Position numbers and translations under genes: made by a program
In this document: positions 51,583 to 63,466 of the stretch, piece after piece
Numbering within the stretch: position 1 is the first letter of the stretch
How the letters are laid out: each line of letters starts with the position of its first letter
Notes under the pieces: generated by a model
Seen by the model: the letters and a program-made list of their open reading frames with translations, nothing else
Database searches by the model: none
What the model was told of the DNA's origin: nothing
DNA from: Caprimulgus europaeus
Taxonomy: Eukaryota > Chordata > Aves > Caprimulgiformes > Caprimulgidae
Assembly (NCBI GenBank): GCA_907165065.1
Contig: OU015533.1
Coordinates: 28,784,578-28,848,577 of the forward strand
Direction of reading: 5' to 3'
DNA length: 64,000 bases

Positions 51583-54289
51583 GTACTGACTGAAGAAAAT
51601 TCCTGTTATGTGAATTGGGCCTTTTGACTAGTCCTGCCAGTTCACTGGTTTCTAGTATGTTTGGGTCCTGGATTGTGTTTTTGCTTATATGAACTTTAAG
51701 AGCCTGTTGGAGGCAAAAACTGTATAGTATTTGCTGCTGTGTAACTTTTTTCTGTTCTGGTTTAACCACTTTTCACTTTCAAGCATTACCAAGTTTCATT
51801 TCCCTTTAGAATTTGGTTGGTGAGTTTAACAGCTTCCTAGTTTTTCTTATAGTATTACTCTACTTTTTCTCTCTACTGTATTTTCATACATCTTTATTAA
51901 GTAAGAGTTCATATTATTCTGAAGTGAACAAAAGGAATTTTTTTCTTATAATGTAATCTTTAATCACTAATGAGGCTGATATTCTGGGATGAGAGCCTTT
52001 GCGACTGAAAAAAATGACAGAATCATAGGGGTTGGAAGGGACCTCAGGAGATCATCTTGTCCAACTTCCCTGCTAAAGCAGGTTCCCTACATCAGGTTGC
52101 ACAGGAAAGTGTCCAGGTGAGTTTTGAACATCTCCAGAGAAGACTCCACAACCTCTCTGGGCAGCCTATCCCAGTGCTCCGTCACCCTCACAGTAAAGAA
52201 GTTTGTACTTAGGTTTGTCTGGAACTTCTGGTGTTCCAGTTTTTGCCCATTGCCCCTTGTCCTGTCACTGGATACTACTGAAAAAAGCCCAGCCCCATCC
52301 ATTTGGCCCCCACACTTCAGTATTTATAGACATTGATAAGATCCCCCCTCAGTCTTCTCTTCTCCAGGCTGAAGAGTCCCAGCTCTCTCAGCCTTTCCTC
52401 ATATGGGAGATGCTCCAGGGCCCTCATCATCTTCGTGGTCTCCACTGGCCTCTCTCCAGAAGTTCCCTGTCCCTCTTGAACTGGGGAGCCCAGAACTGGA
52501 TGCAGCACTCCAGATGTGGCCTCACCAGGGCAGAGTAGAGGGGGAGGAGAAGCTCCCTTGACCTGCTGACCCTGCTCTTTTTAATGCACCCCAGGACACT
52601 GTTGGCCTTCCTGTCCCCAAGGGCACACTGCTGGCTCATGGCCAGCCTGCTGCCCACCAGCACACCCAGGTCCTTTCCCTCAGAGCTCCTTTCCAGCAGG
52701 TCAGCCCCTAACCTGTACTGGTGCATGTGGTTATTCCTCCCCAGGTGCAGGACTCTTCACTTGCTCTTTTTTTTTGTGAAAAAATATTTACCAAACAGAT
52801 GTCTCTGTATTAATGGTGCTTAAAATAAACCTATCAGCCCTCTCATCAAAATAGTTTTAAAATTTGCCTGTTGGATGTTGTTTGCTTTGTGAAGCCTTAA
52901 CATTTTCTCTTCTTTAAAGCAAGACAGATAAAGCAATATGATGAGATAGCTTGAAGACATAGGAGACAAGTAGTCTGAAATCTTTAAAACTTGTAACTTT
53001 TTTTTTAACCACTTGAAGCCCAGCGTTACTGAATGCAGGAAGAGAAATTGCTTGGCATATAGCAGCTACAAAGGGCATGGACTGTACATCATTCCTTTGC
53101 TATTAGTACACTGAGCTCAAAACCAGTTTAATTTTAAAAAGTAGATATTGTGACTTTGATACGGATATTTAGCTGAGTATTATTTTTAAAAATACTAAGG
53201 CATGCATCATTTAAAACTAGGCCATTCTGATAATCATCTTTGTTTACTCCTTGTCAGCTCTAGTGCTGAGTTTCTGGCAGGCTCTACCCCTCTCAGCCAT
53301 GAGAGTCAAAAGTTTAGAGTTCTAATCTATCAGAGGTGAGCAGTTCTCAGATAAGTGCACAAGATACTAGCCCAGGGGTGGAAGATAAGAGACTGACAAT
53401 GAAACCATGCTTGGGATCCACCTGGCTCAGTGCAAAGCCAGAACGTGTTTGGAATGTAGTTCACAGTCAGCCTTGGACCTATTCAGTCCTCTATCTGATA
53501 ACTGTGAGATTTGGGCGCCAGCAAGCTTTTTGAGCCTTTAGGAATTTTCCCTACAGTGCATAAAATGTCAGGCTATGAGATACGTTCCTCACACAGGCAT
53601 TTCTCTATTCACTATCATTAGGTTTTCTATATTTGTCACGTGTCCATAGTCTTTTGGAAAATAATCTCTGTTTTTATGTATTGGAGTTTTTACATTTTTG
53701 GCACACTTAAAATTTAGAATTATTGAAATATGATTTATACAAACATTTTAGCTTTTCTTAATAAATGTTCTTCTTCTTTTAGCACAGATGTTCAGAATTG
53801 CATCACTGCATTATTTTTTAGCATCTTCATGTATGACGTTTTCCTGACAATTCCCCCCCTCCCCAAAGGCAGTCTCTCTCTATAACATAGCTACCAAATT
53901 ATTTATAAATTGATGTTTCTCAACTTCACTATTTTACTTTGTTTCCAAACGTTTCTGCTCTCTTAATTTGGTTTTTGTTTTTCTCTCCCTAAATTTTACT
54001 AAGAAAACGTTTCTTTGTTTCCTTAAAATGGACAGGGAATCACAGAAAGAAAAAAGTGTATAGAATTACTGTTTATGTTTTCTTATTGGAGTATTTAAAT
54101 TATAAAGGACATTCTCCCAGGTAGATAACTGACTGTGGTCATTCTTCACTGGATCTGTTACTAAACAGCCTGCCATAAGCAGAAGCACTGTAGAATACTT
54201 GCATTGTAGTGTTTTTCACAAGATGTCCACATGTCCTTAAAATAAAGACTTTGGAAGCATCTTGTTAAGTTTGCTGTTCTTATTTACAG
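51583..54289 (+). other. CREB1: CREB1 intron 3 (expected home of the alpha exon)
   Basis: A 2.7-kb intron between exon 3 and the KID exon, with acceptor TTATTTACAG. Mammals carry here a 42-nt alternative exon encoding SSCKDLKRLFSGTQ. I searched for it by eye on this strand and saw no open 42-nt segment with a plausible acceptor and donor. A CR1 LINE fragment occupies 52015-52760. The rest is AT-rich with no identifiable feature. Confidence 0.8.
52015..52760 (-). mobile_element. CR1 LINE, 5'-truncated, antisense to CREB1
   Basis: The minus strand encodes the C-terminal tail of a CR1 reverse-transcriptase ORF. Recognisable pieces are [39 protein letters not shown] and [18 protein letters not shown], followed by [18 protein letters not shown]. 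On the plus strand the 3' end appears as AGAATCATAGGGGTTGGAAG, the usual CR1 terminus. The copy is truncated before the catalytic part of the reverse transcriptase and carries frame breaks, so it is dead. CR1 inserts by target-primed reverse transcription and is the main LINE of birds. It sits antisense in intron 3, and its frames are not CREB1 coding sequence. Confidence 0.95.
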
Positions 54290-54390
54290 ATCTCCACTAT
54301 AGCAGAAAGTGAAGATTCACAGGAATCAGTAGACAGTGTCACAGACTCACAGAAACGAAGAGAAATTCTTTCCAGACGACCCTCGTACAG
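54290..54390 (+). CDS. CREB1: CREB1 coding exon 5: kinase-inducible domain with phospho-serine (residues 88-120)
   Basis: 33 codons plus two bases (AG) of a split Arg codon, from TTTACAG|ATCTCC to TACAG|GTATGG. It encodes the first half of the KID, ISTIAESEDSQESVDSVTDS followed by QKRREILSRRPSY. The PKA site RRPS gives Ser119 in this 327-residue form, equal to Ser133 of the alpha form. The serine four residues earlier (Ser115) is the GSK3 site. The upstream acidic stretch with repeated Ser/Asp/Glu is the known casein-kinase and ATM-linked cluster. Phosphorylation here lets the KID fold on the KIX domain of CBP/p300. The exon is numbered as in the mammalian gene. Confidence 0.98.
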
Positions 54391-57255
54391 GTATGGAGGT
54401 TAAAGCAGAAGCATTTTGCTCGATGGATGCATTCTTTGTGTGGGGAGACAAATGGTGTGATTGTATAGTTATTTTTAGGTTTACCATTTAGCTGAAATCT
54501 CTCTTCTGCAATGGCTTTCCGTGGAATAGTTTGTAAAGAGAGAAGCAAATAGGAGGAAGAGACAGAAATCTCAGCTGTTACACTCAGTTAAGATGGAAAT
54601 GAGCTGAGATTAAGCTAATTGCCAAATTTATGAAACATTGAGGTATCGTTGTGCTAGATGCCTTAGAGATACCTTTAATGGATATTTAATACATGAAATA
54701 CAGCGAAGCTTTGCAAGAAAGTGGCTTCTGTATAACTGTAGCCTGTAAAAAATCAATTCTATTGTTTTTCATTATTGTTGAAATGCTAGCAGCAATCAGA
54801 CTTAATTTCTTTCTCCCATGAGATTTTCAATGAACATGTGGTGTTCTGTGGCTCAGATAGAATTTCTGCTTGAGCAAAATTGGTTGTGTTTAAAGTTTAA
54901 GAAGTCAGTGTATGAGTTGAATGTAGTGATAGGCATCTAGTATCTTTAGTTGTCATGGCAAGTACTTCTGTGGTAAGACTAGCTGAGGTGCTTCTTCACG
55001 TGGTGTTAGTCATGTGTTACTTTATTAACTAAGCCCTTGCACAGCTTTTTCTGGCTGTCCTAAATCTCACTTTTCATTCTTATGGCATGCTAAACAGCAT
55101 TAAGGAACAGCTCTGGAGTTCAGCAGGTTTTAAGTGACCTGTGGCTTCCTGCTGCATCAGTAAATTCAGATGCTTCTTTTTTCTTTATGAGCATAGCCTT
55201 AGAAATATAAGGTAGACTCTAGACCTGAGCATATCTCACCCATTTATTTTTTTTAGTACTTGCAAATTATTTTCTACCTTGTCCAGCAGCCTTCATGGCT
55301 GTTCTGGTGAAGATAGTGAAAATCATTGCTGAAGACCCCTAGCCATAATAGATCTGGGAAAATATTTTTATTTGTGAGGAGCAGTGTTGCTCACTTCAAG
55401 GCTGCCACAGACTTCCTCGCAGTCTGCTTCTGCAGTGACACACTTGCTTTTACTATATATGGAAGTATGGCTGTATGTTGTGAGATAACAGAGCTACGCA
55501 AACAAGCAGCAAAACTGAGAAGAGGGGACTTGGGCATGCTCACTTCTCATTGAGATGGACTTATTTGCACACACTGATGCCACACCACAGCCTCTATCCT
55601 CAAATCAGATCCTGGTGACTCAGCAGAACTTTGTAATTGTAAAACTTGTATATGCAGCTCATGCTCTGGGCTGTCATAGGGGTCATGTCAGAAGGGCTAA
55701 GCCAGACTACAGCTGTTTTTAGTGAGTTCCCAGTTGGCATTATTCAAGCTGCTATAGCTAGACCCAGGGACAAGATAGGTGCAGAAAGGTTCACAGAATT
55801 GAAAGCTATACCTCTTCCTCAGAAACTTGGCTTTGATCCTGCTACAGAAGTACATCATGTGTTCCTCATGTCAGTTCATAGCTCCTACATTTGTAAAGCT
55901 GCCACTTTACCTTCTACCTTAAATCCATCTTTATGATGGCAAAGGTAGGTTTTATCCACCGTATCATGTCTGATACGAGCTTAAAAAGTGGTGAGCTGTA
56001 GTTTCTTCTTTTATATTTTGAGCTGCTTGGGTTTTGTTCCTCATTCCCCTGCTCTCTCCATATTTTTTCATCTGTTTTGTCCATTAGTTTTTCTGGTCTA
56101 ACACTTAGATTGCAAACTCTCTGTATTTTTTACTTGTCCAAGTGGTGCTTGGCACAGTGGAGTGCTTGTGCAATGCTGGGGTTCCTGCGTGCACACGGAG
56201 TCAAAACAGCAACAGCAAAGCTGTGTTTGTCAAGTTGCTTAGCAGAGTGACTGCTCTCCCCAAATAGCTCCATACAGATGTTCTGGCTCCCAAAGCCTCA
56301 GGAGCCTTATTTAAGAAATGAGTGTTGTCTTGGAGTTTGGGGTCTACAGCTGTGTTTGCTTCAACACACTTTGAGTTCTAGTGACAGTCCACAGGAAAAC
56401 GTATGAGAAGAATTACAAAAAATGTTGCCCTTTACCTAAATAGCATTTTGCAGTGACGTCATAGAATGTGCCAGCAGTGAAAAGGGCTTGACAGACCTCT
56501 GAGGGATGGTATTTGGTCTAAATTATGCAAATGGCAGTAACTGCTATGGTCAGTCTTACAATCATGTTCAGTGGGATGTGTAGCAGTGATGTTTTATTGG
56601 ATAATTAACTCATGAAAATAATTAAACAAACTGTTCTTTCCTTTGCCCATGCTAATCTCACAGCTTTCTCAGGCAGGGCACCTGTAAACATGACTGTGTG
56701 ACTTTACTCAAACACTCGGTATTGCTTCGCAGGCTGGTGTTAGTTTACGATCTGGTTGCTCTTTACAAGCATTTCTGCTAACTTCCTTTATACTCAGCAA
56801 TCTGGCTGAGGACTTAATGGTCTCTGAAACAGAGCAGTTTCCCTGAGGTAGGTGAGGTGATAGGTTTTTATGTGGTTTTGCTTTCTTCAAATCTTTATGT
56901 AGGTAAAAGCAGGAAACAAGTAAAAATGGATGAGAGAGAAACATGTTTTTAAGCAAAAGGGAAGGTTCCGATAGTTGTATCTTGGGTTGAGAAGAACCTG
57001 TTGAGAAGCCCCTGTGTCTTGTGTTGATAAGCACATCTGTTCCATGCTGGCTCTTTTGCCCATCTGTGCAGGGCACTTTGAACAATCCTCTCCAGTAAGA
57101 GTTTGAAGATGGTACAGGTTTTCTGTTCTGCACTTGTATTTTCCTTGCTGGCTTACTATACTTTTCAGTTTTCTCCAGCATTACGTATCAAATAGAGATA
57201 TGGGGGGGTTTTAAAAATTTTTATTAAAATGTCTACAACACGCTGTCTTTGCCAG
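54391..57255 (+). other. CREB1: CREB1 intron between KID exons 5 and 6
   Basis: A 2.9-kb intron with donor GTATGG and acceptor TCTTTGCCAG. It is AT-rich with no gene. An eroded ancient repeat tail is suspected near 56.1 kb and listed separately. The minus-strand open stretch at 56.7-57.2 kb shows no recognisable protein. Confidence 0.85.
56090..56200 (+). repeat. Possible ancient LINE (L2/L3/CR1-like) 3'-end relic
   Basis: The order of words TTAGATTGCAAACTCTCTG, GGTGCTTGGCACAGTGGAGT and CAATGCTGGGGTTCCTG resembles the 3' ends of old amniote L2/L3-type LINEs and their SINE partners (a 'gattgtaaactct...ggcacagtggggtcctg...ctggggct' layout). It is heavily diverged and the family is unsure. A repeat-library search is needed. 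Confidence 0.35.
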
Positions 57256-57398
57256 AAAAATTTTGAATGACTTGTCCTCAGACGCCCCAGGAGTGCCAAG
57301 GATCGAAGAGGAAAAGTCTGAAGAGGAAACAGCAGCACCTGCCATCGCCACTGTTACGGTGCCAACTCCCATTTACCAAACCAGCAGTGGGCAGTACA
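57256..57398 (+). CDS. CREB1: CREB1 coding exon 6: second half of KID (residues 121-168)
   Basis: 143 nt: one base completing Arg121 (AG|A), 47 codons, and one base of the next Ile codon. It encodes KILNDLSSDAPGVPRIEEEK, then SEEETAAPAIATVTVPTPIY and QTSSGQY. The RKILNDLSSD stretch is the amphipathic helix that docks on CBP KIX after Ser119 phosphorylation. Compared with human there are two conservative changes (TAAPAIATV for TSAPAITTV). The acceptor is TTTGCCAG, with a T-rich tract only well upstream, and the donor is GTATGT. The split-codon phases on both sides match the neighbouring exons exactly. Confidence 0.98.
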
Positions 57399-58784
57399 GT
57401 ATGTAGTCTGAATTTCTCAGTGGTGCTAGTAAGTGGGGATGAGAAGGTGAAGAACTATATTATTTCTATAACTGTTTGGACTAGGACAAAGCAGGAGCTG
57501 AAAATAAGATTACTTTAATTTGGCTGTTTGATAACCATGCCTTTTTAACACATTCCTATTTTAAGTATTTCAAATGTTCAATTAACATTCTGAGACTGCT
57601 TGCCAGTTAATGCAGCTAATGCATCCTGAGGCAGAATATTAATTAACCATAAAGCTATTACAAACTTTTTAACTTCAGGAACCAGATGAGGTAATGCAGA
57701 AGTTTCTTTTTTTCCTGGCAGATTATTAATGCTGGTTCATAAAATTGTGAACATTATAGTCTGCAATTACATCTTTCTAAAGTCCTGGAAAAATAAGAAC
57801 TTCAGGAACCTTATTTAAAATATGTAATAAATATAAATTTCTGTGTTTTCTTTATTCATTAGATTTTATAGATAGTGCTTTGACTTAAAAGTTTTGAGAA
57901 TACAGCAATGAAGCTAGAATTCACATATCACACGCAAACAAACACAGTATTAAATATACAAAAGGGAGGAAGATCTATTTGTTTCCATCTTTCTCTTAAA
58001 AAATCTCTTTAAAATTTCGTATCTCTGTGTACTCCTTATCCACTTTGCCTAATATCCTACTTAATTTCATTGAAACTGATATGGTTAACTCTGCTTTCCT
58101 ACCATAACTGTAAAATAACTGTTTGTGCAGACGCGTGACATTTTGATGTGTCTGTATATGCGAACACAGGGAAATTCTGTGCAATCATGCATGAGAGGTG
58201 ATGCCTCAATACACCTGCATGACAGGATTGAGGGAAAGAAAGGAAAAAAAAATCAACAAAGACTGAAGGAAAAAAATATGTGAAACTGGACCTTTATGAA
58301 TGAAAACACTGCTAGGAAGGTGCTGAGGAAAGTGTAGAGAACAGAGGATACAATTAGAAGAAAAAAACTTGCCAAAGCAAGAAGAAAGTGAAACACAAAA
58401 TAGATAGCAATAGCAGCAGAGGAGACTGAAGGGCATAAAGCATGGAAGAGGAGAGGAGTTTCAGGTTAAAAGAAAAAAGAAAGAACTGAGGAAAAGACTT
58501 CAACCAACCAAGAAGAAAATCTTTTAAAAGTATTTCCTGGGGGAGGATTGTAACTCCTCTATGTGATGCTGTTTTATCAAAGAAACTAATTTCTAGTCTA
58601 GGCTGTGTTTTGTAGCTCCACAAAAACTATGAGTTTATTGTACATTGAAGCCCTGTGTCTGATTTGAGGGTGTGTAAGGGTTCAAGGGATTTAATTCAGA
58701 CCAGTATTCTTCCATATCTAGGTTTAATACTGTAAGTTCATGAGTAAATTAGTGTCTTAAATGTGTTGATTTTTTTTTCTTCAG
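57399..58784 (+). other. CREB1: CREB1 intron 6
   Basis: A 1.4-kb intron, donor GTATGT and acceptor TTTTTTTTCTTCAG. The segment 58221-58530 is strikingly purine-rich on the coding strand (repeated GAAAGAAAGG, AGAAGAAAAAAA, GAGGAGAGGAG). The rest is AT-rich with nothing recognisable. Confidence 0.85.
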
Positions 58785-58967
58785 TTGCTATTACACAAGG
58801 AGGAGCAATACAGTTGTCTAACAATGGCACAGATGGAGTACAAGGTCTCCAGACGTTGACTATGACCAATGCAGCTGCGACCCAACCTGGCACCACCATT
58901 TTACAATATGCACAGACCACAGATGGACAACAGATACTTGTACCTAGCAACCAAGTTGTTGTACAAG
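58785..58967 (+). CDS. CREB1: CREB1 coding exon 7: Q2 activation domain (residues 169-229)
   Basis: 183 nt: two bases completing Ile169 (A|TT), 60 codons, and one base of the next Ala codon. It encodes AITQGGAIQLSNNGTDGVQG, LQTLTMTNAAATQPGTTILQ and YAQTTDGQQILVPSNQVVVQ. This is the glutamine-rich Q2 constitutive activation domain that contacts TFIID (TAF4 in the mammalian literature). One difference from human is visible (LSNN for LANN). The donor is CAAG|GTGAGA and the acceptor is preceded by a strong T tract. The frame stays open about 22 codons into the intron, then stops. Confidence 0.98.
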
Positions 58968-60309
58968 GTGAGAAACTTCACAGCCAGTCATTCTGTATAA
59001 CATTTTCTCCATGCAAATACAAGTTGCCAACCTAACTCCTTTAAATATGTCAGGAAGCAGAATTAACAGCTTTGGCACAGATAAGTCTCCAAAATTATTA
59101 AAGGAAATTCTGGTCAAAGCTATTTATTTGCCACATTTTCTTGGAGCCTTTCCCTTCAGATTGATAAAGTTGTGAATATTTTGAGTTTACTTCTTAAAAC
59201 AATATACTTATTTTGGATTCTCCATGCTGCATTTCCTGCATTTTGTCTACATGGGTTTTTTATATATGTTCTGCAAAAACTCTTACCACTTTAGAGTTCT
59301 GAGTTCTTGCAGATAGTCATCTGCAACAACAGTAAATTTAAAGAGGTGCATTAAAGTTAGGAAAGAAGGTTGTTTAATGCTTTTTATTTCTATAAGGACA
59401 CTTTAATTTATTAGTAATTTTTCCCCTTTTCAATTACAAGTCATAATTTCTTCCTGTCATGCCTTTTGTAACTAGTCACCAAGTACTTAATCATTGAGTC
59501 TTAGAATCATAGGATAATTTAGGAAGCTGCCTTAAGAGATCATTTGGTCTAGCCCTCCATTTAGAGCAAGCAGGGCTACTTCAATTTAGAATATTCTAAG
59601 TTTGGGGTTTTCATTGTATTAAAAATCTGTTTGAGTACCTCTGTTTTGATGATTGGAAAGCAGGTGATTTGAAAGTTATCCAGTGAAGAAGTCTCCAGGC
59701 ATCAGTCAAAATGCGTGGCCATTGATCTTGCATTGATCTTACGGTTTTTATGTTCTAAGGACATGCGATTTCTTTAGGTACGTTTTTGTAAAAGCTCAGG
59801 CAAATATAACACACTCCTAGATTACAATAAATAAACAAAAGAAACCCAAGACCTTGTTAATTCTAGAGAAGTAGTGAAGTTGAGTGCCTAGCTTGCTCTG
59901 TCTCATGTTGCTCTTTTTTTCTGTGCCAAATACTTCCACTTGCAGTTTCTCCTTTTGCAGACAGACATTTGGAGCATAGCTAGAAATAGTGTTTTCCATC
60001 CTTCGTCTTTTTAAAACTGCCCAAAAATCAGAGAAGTAAAAAGAAATATACTAAGGGAGAAAGAAGCGTGGTAATACAGCAAGACAAAGCAAGTTATCAA
60101 GCACAAGTGAAGACTTCTTCAGCATGAATGCCCAAAAGCTTGCATATGTTAATTAATTAAGACTGAGATAGCAATGATGACCCAAGTGATGGTCACCCCT
60201 CCTGTACCGTAGCCCCGAGTGCGTGGTTAGACAGATGACTGGGTGCTCTTCGCACCACAGCTAACAGTGCTGTCACCAAACCGACACGATGTTCCTTTGC
60301 GTCTTTCAG
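58968..60309 (+). other. CREB1: CREB1 intron 7
   Basis: A 1.3-kb intron, donor GTGAGA and acceptor TTGCGTCTTTCAG. It contains a short CR1 tail (listed separately). The rest is AT-rich and featureless by eye. Confidence 0.85.
59502..59590 (-). mobile_element. CR1 LINE 3'-end fragment
   Basis: The plus strand reads AGAATCATAGGATAATTTAG, then CCTTAAGAGATCATTTGGTC and TAGCCCTCC. This is the reverse complement of the CR1 3' terminus, as in the larger copy at 52 kb. About 90 bp remain. It is a severely 5'-truncated, non-functional insertion lying antisense in intron 7. Confidence 0.85.
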
Positions 60310-60460
60310 CTGCCTCAGGAGATGTGCAGACCTACCAGATTCGCACCACACCCACCAGCACCATTGCACCGGGCGTAGTCATGGCATCCTCTCCAGCGCT
60401 TCCGACCCAGCCCGCAGAAGAGGCCGCGCGGAAGAGAGAAGTGCGTCTGATGAAGAACAG
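60310..60460 (+). CDS. CREB1: CREB1 coding exon 8: Q2 end and start of basic region (residues 230-279)
   Basis: 151 nt: two bases completing Ala230 (G|CT), 49 codons, and AG of the split Arg280. It encodes ASGDVQTYQIRTTPTSTIAP, GVVMASSPALPTQPAEEAAR and KREVRLMKN. The last part, with KREVRLMKN, is the N-terminal half of the bZIP basic region that contacts the CRE. Human has RTAPTST where this reads RTTPTST. The acceptor TCTTTCAG is normal. The downstream junction is AACAG|GCATGT, a GC rather than GT donor. The split codon nevertheless joins perfectly to exon 9, so the junction is required by the protein sequence. Confidence 0.97.
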
Positions 60461-63400
60461 GCATGTACATTCCGATCACCTTTTTTTAGTCAGCTCTGCA
60501 TAGAACTGGAGCGTTAAGCACTAAGAATCCTGATCTTTCCTAGTCATTTTATGAAATGCTTTCTGAAGAATTTGCCATTATTTAAAGATGCAAAGCAAAG
60601 ATGCATATGTGCTAATGACATGTGTTGAGACTATGAAACCTTAAGTAAAGGTGTCAGACTCATTCTGTGAGGTGTGTGAATTTGTTAGTTGCCATAAGGA
60701 GAAAAGTCATTGGTGAGAGACTTATGACTGCAGATAGGTTCTTACAAGCACCAAGGTGAGTTCATTATTTTGAGTCAATACATTCATATACTTTCCCTTA
60801 TTGGATCCTTTACCTTAGCCTTCTGCATGCATTCTCTGTGCTGCAGGCCCACCTCCAGTCTCCACAAATGCTTTCTTGATTGACTTGTTCTCTTTAGCTG
60901 CTTGTCCTTTGGGTTTTATCCTCTGGAGGTAGAAAGTCTCAGGGAAAGGCTAAGCAAGCAGCTACTCCTTTTGATGTCTTGTGGAGCTAGTAGTGGCAGG
61001 AGAGGAGCTGAAAGAGAGAAAGGAGACTTGACTCTATAGGATTTATTGTGTGAGGAGGAATAGCCAAGCTTACTGAGGTGGGACTTGGTGGAGGCAGGAG
61101 AGGAAGGGAACAGCAGTGACAAGTTCGGCATGATGCTCCTTAAGCTTACTGCTGTGGGAGAGGGAAGGGGTGGGCCTGAGCTGACCCATCACACCAAGCT
61201 TGAGCTCCATCCTCAGGGTGCAGATTTGAGCCTGTGTGTTACACCACAGCACTAGGAAAACAGCAGTGCTTGCCTCCCCTCTGAGAAGGGGAAGCCCCGT
61301 GAAAACACTGTTTACGTCATCTGTCAGTCTGAAAAAACTGTTAGGTTGTACAGGTGCATTTATCTTCTGTAGATTGCCCAGCTGTGAACACAATAGAAAG
61401 TTATGAGCAGACCCGATGTTTATCTGTGGGCCTTTAGTGAAGTAAATAATGGTGAACAAGAGAGTTTACTTTTTTAAAAGGTTTTTGTACAGAATGTCAC
61501 CCATCTCCCTTTTTAATATATTTTTCTGGTATCAGTGAATAGTAGCTGTCACCCTTTCACACTCTGCATTTGAGGAGAATCTAATTAGCATTCTGAATCC
61601 CCTTATTTAGTCAGCAGTCTTATTCCAGGGGGAAAAAAAGCTTTTGTGTTTGGGAAAGCCAAGAAAAAGAATGGGGAATTACCCCCACTTGAGTTAAATT
61701 GACAGCTTTTGCAACAGTATCCTGTTGCATGTGGTGCTTTGAGCCTGTCTGCTTAATAGGTATATGCAAATCTGTCCTCCATAGCAAAGCAGGGAAAAGG
61801 GATAGAGGCAGATGGTGAGGTGGTACTTATTGGAGGATTATAGCGTAAATATTCATAGATATTATTGTGCAAATTTCCTGTGTAAATTTTACGTTTTAAA
61901 AGCTCTCTTGTAATTCAGTATAACTCTAGCTGTTCATAATGAATAATTAATGTACACAGACTTGAGGTGGCTTAATACACAGCCCAAGCTGCCACAAAAA
62001 TCATGAAAAGAAAGAAAAAGTTGTTACCCAAGAAGACAGGTTAGTAGTTTGCACTGGGAGGTGCTTCCTGATCCAGTAGTACTTAATCTTTTGGTGACAC
62101 AAGTAACAACCCAAAATGACTTAAATTCTAAATGTTGTACATGGCCCACTGAAGTGCTGCAAGCATGTGAAATTGTATTTGTAGGACTGACAGAAGGATA
62201 CATGAGTCCTTTCAGGGCTTAGAAACTAGGTTTTCTTCGTCTTGTCTCATTTGTGGAGCTGAATTTAAAAAATTCCTTTTAGAGTAGGTCCTGGAACAGA
62301 CATTATTTTTCACCTAGTACTAACTACAACTACTATTTATCTGATAAGCAGAAGAACTAGTTACAATTCTGTCCTCTAATTTCCCAGAACACTGACTGTA
62401 TCACCAGTCTGTGTAGTATTTGCAATGAAGGGAGCTCGGACGCTCCTTTGGAAGCCGCTCTGCTTTGCAGCTGAAGTTTCAAGGCAAACAAGCGCGTATG
62501 TTTGCATTTATCTGCAGTGTGCTGCTTTGACCAGCTGCACTGGGAGGAGAGCCCTCTGCCTGGACTCCCATCCCCCTGTGGCATTTAGCCTTGTGCTAAC
62601 TTTGCACATTGGTACCATTACTGTTGCTTTGCAGGATAGCTTCTGCCTTGGTGTTAACTGCCTTCAGGATGCTCAGCAGCACATTAACACCTTTCAGGTG
62701 TTTTTCATTGGTGTTCTTAGTATGTTACCAAGTTACCTAGAGGCAGCCCAGTCTTTACAAATAAGCCTTAAAAGTTTGACTGTCTCAAGATCTGCTTCAG
62801 CACATTAACACTGCCATGTTCTTGGCCAGCAGACAAGGACTAAAGAATGACATGGTTGCTAGTGACTATTTTGTGATTTTTTTTTTATTTGAGTTACTTA
62901 CATTACCATTACAGTGATGCAGGTATTATTAATAAAATGAAAGTATTGCTCGAGAACAAATATATGAATGTTCTAAATACAGCTTTTTTTGCACCAGTTG
63001 AACATCCTGTCCATCCAGTACATTAGTGTTTGGTTGGACTGCAGCAAAGGAAAGAGTTAAGGCTATAAAGAGATTAATAGGTGAACATTGGTCTGACTCA
63101 TGATTTTTTATTCACCTATTTTTTGTAATAAATATTGCATCAGCATTTGACTCAGCCCAAAGGCTCTAATATAAATCCTGTGAGCAGAATTTTGTCACTC
63201 AGTAGGATCCTTTTCTCACAGAAGCAGAATATTACTGGTGTTGACTTACTGGGACCGCGTGTTGAAACGATCGGTGGATCTTGAGTGTGTGTGATTTGTG
63301 AAGAGCAATTGTTATGAATTCAGCCTTTTTTCCTAACTTGTATTTCTTAACAATACCTCCATATTCTACAAATGACAGTATTAGGTAAAGATTTGACCTG

Positions 63401-63466
63401 AACAGTTAAGTAGCCCATGTTTGCAAGTAATTGTTCTGGATCTGAATGGCCTTTTTTGCTTTGCAG
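60461..63466 (+). other. CREB1: CREB1 intron 8, a GC-AG intron
   Basis: A 3.0-kb last intron starting GCATGT and ending TTTGCTTTGCAG. No GT within a few bases would preserve the reading frame into exon 9. GC-AG introns are a known minority class of U2 introns. The interior is AT-rich with no recognisable gene or clear repeat. Confidence 0.8.

Noticed and set aside
52087-52726. Several short open frames on both strands in intron 3
   Set aside because: They are pieces and shadows of the dead CR1 LINE reverse-transcriptase tail, not host genes.
54216-54263. TGTCCTTAAAATAAAGACTT as a remnant of the alpha exon
   Set aside because: Superficial resemblance to a CKDLKRL-coding sequence only. It has an in-frame stop, no acceptor, no donor, and lies too close to the exon 5 acceptor.
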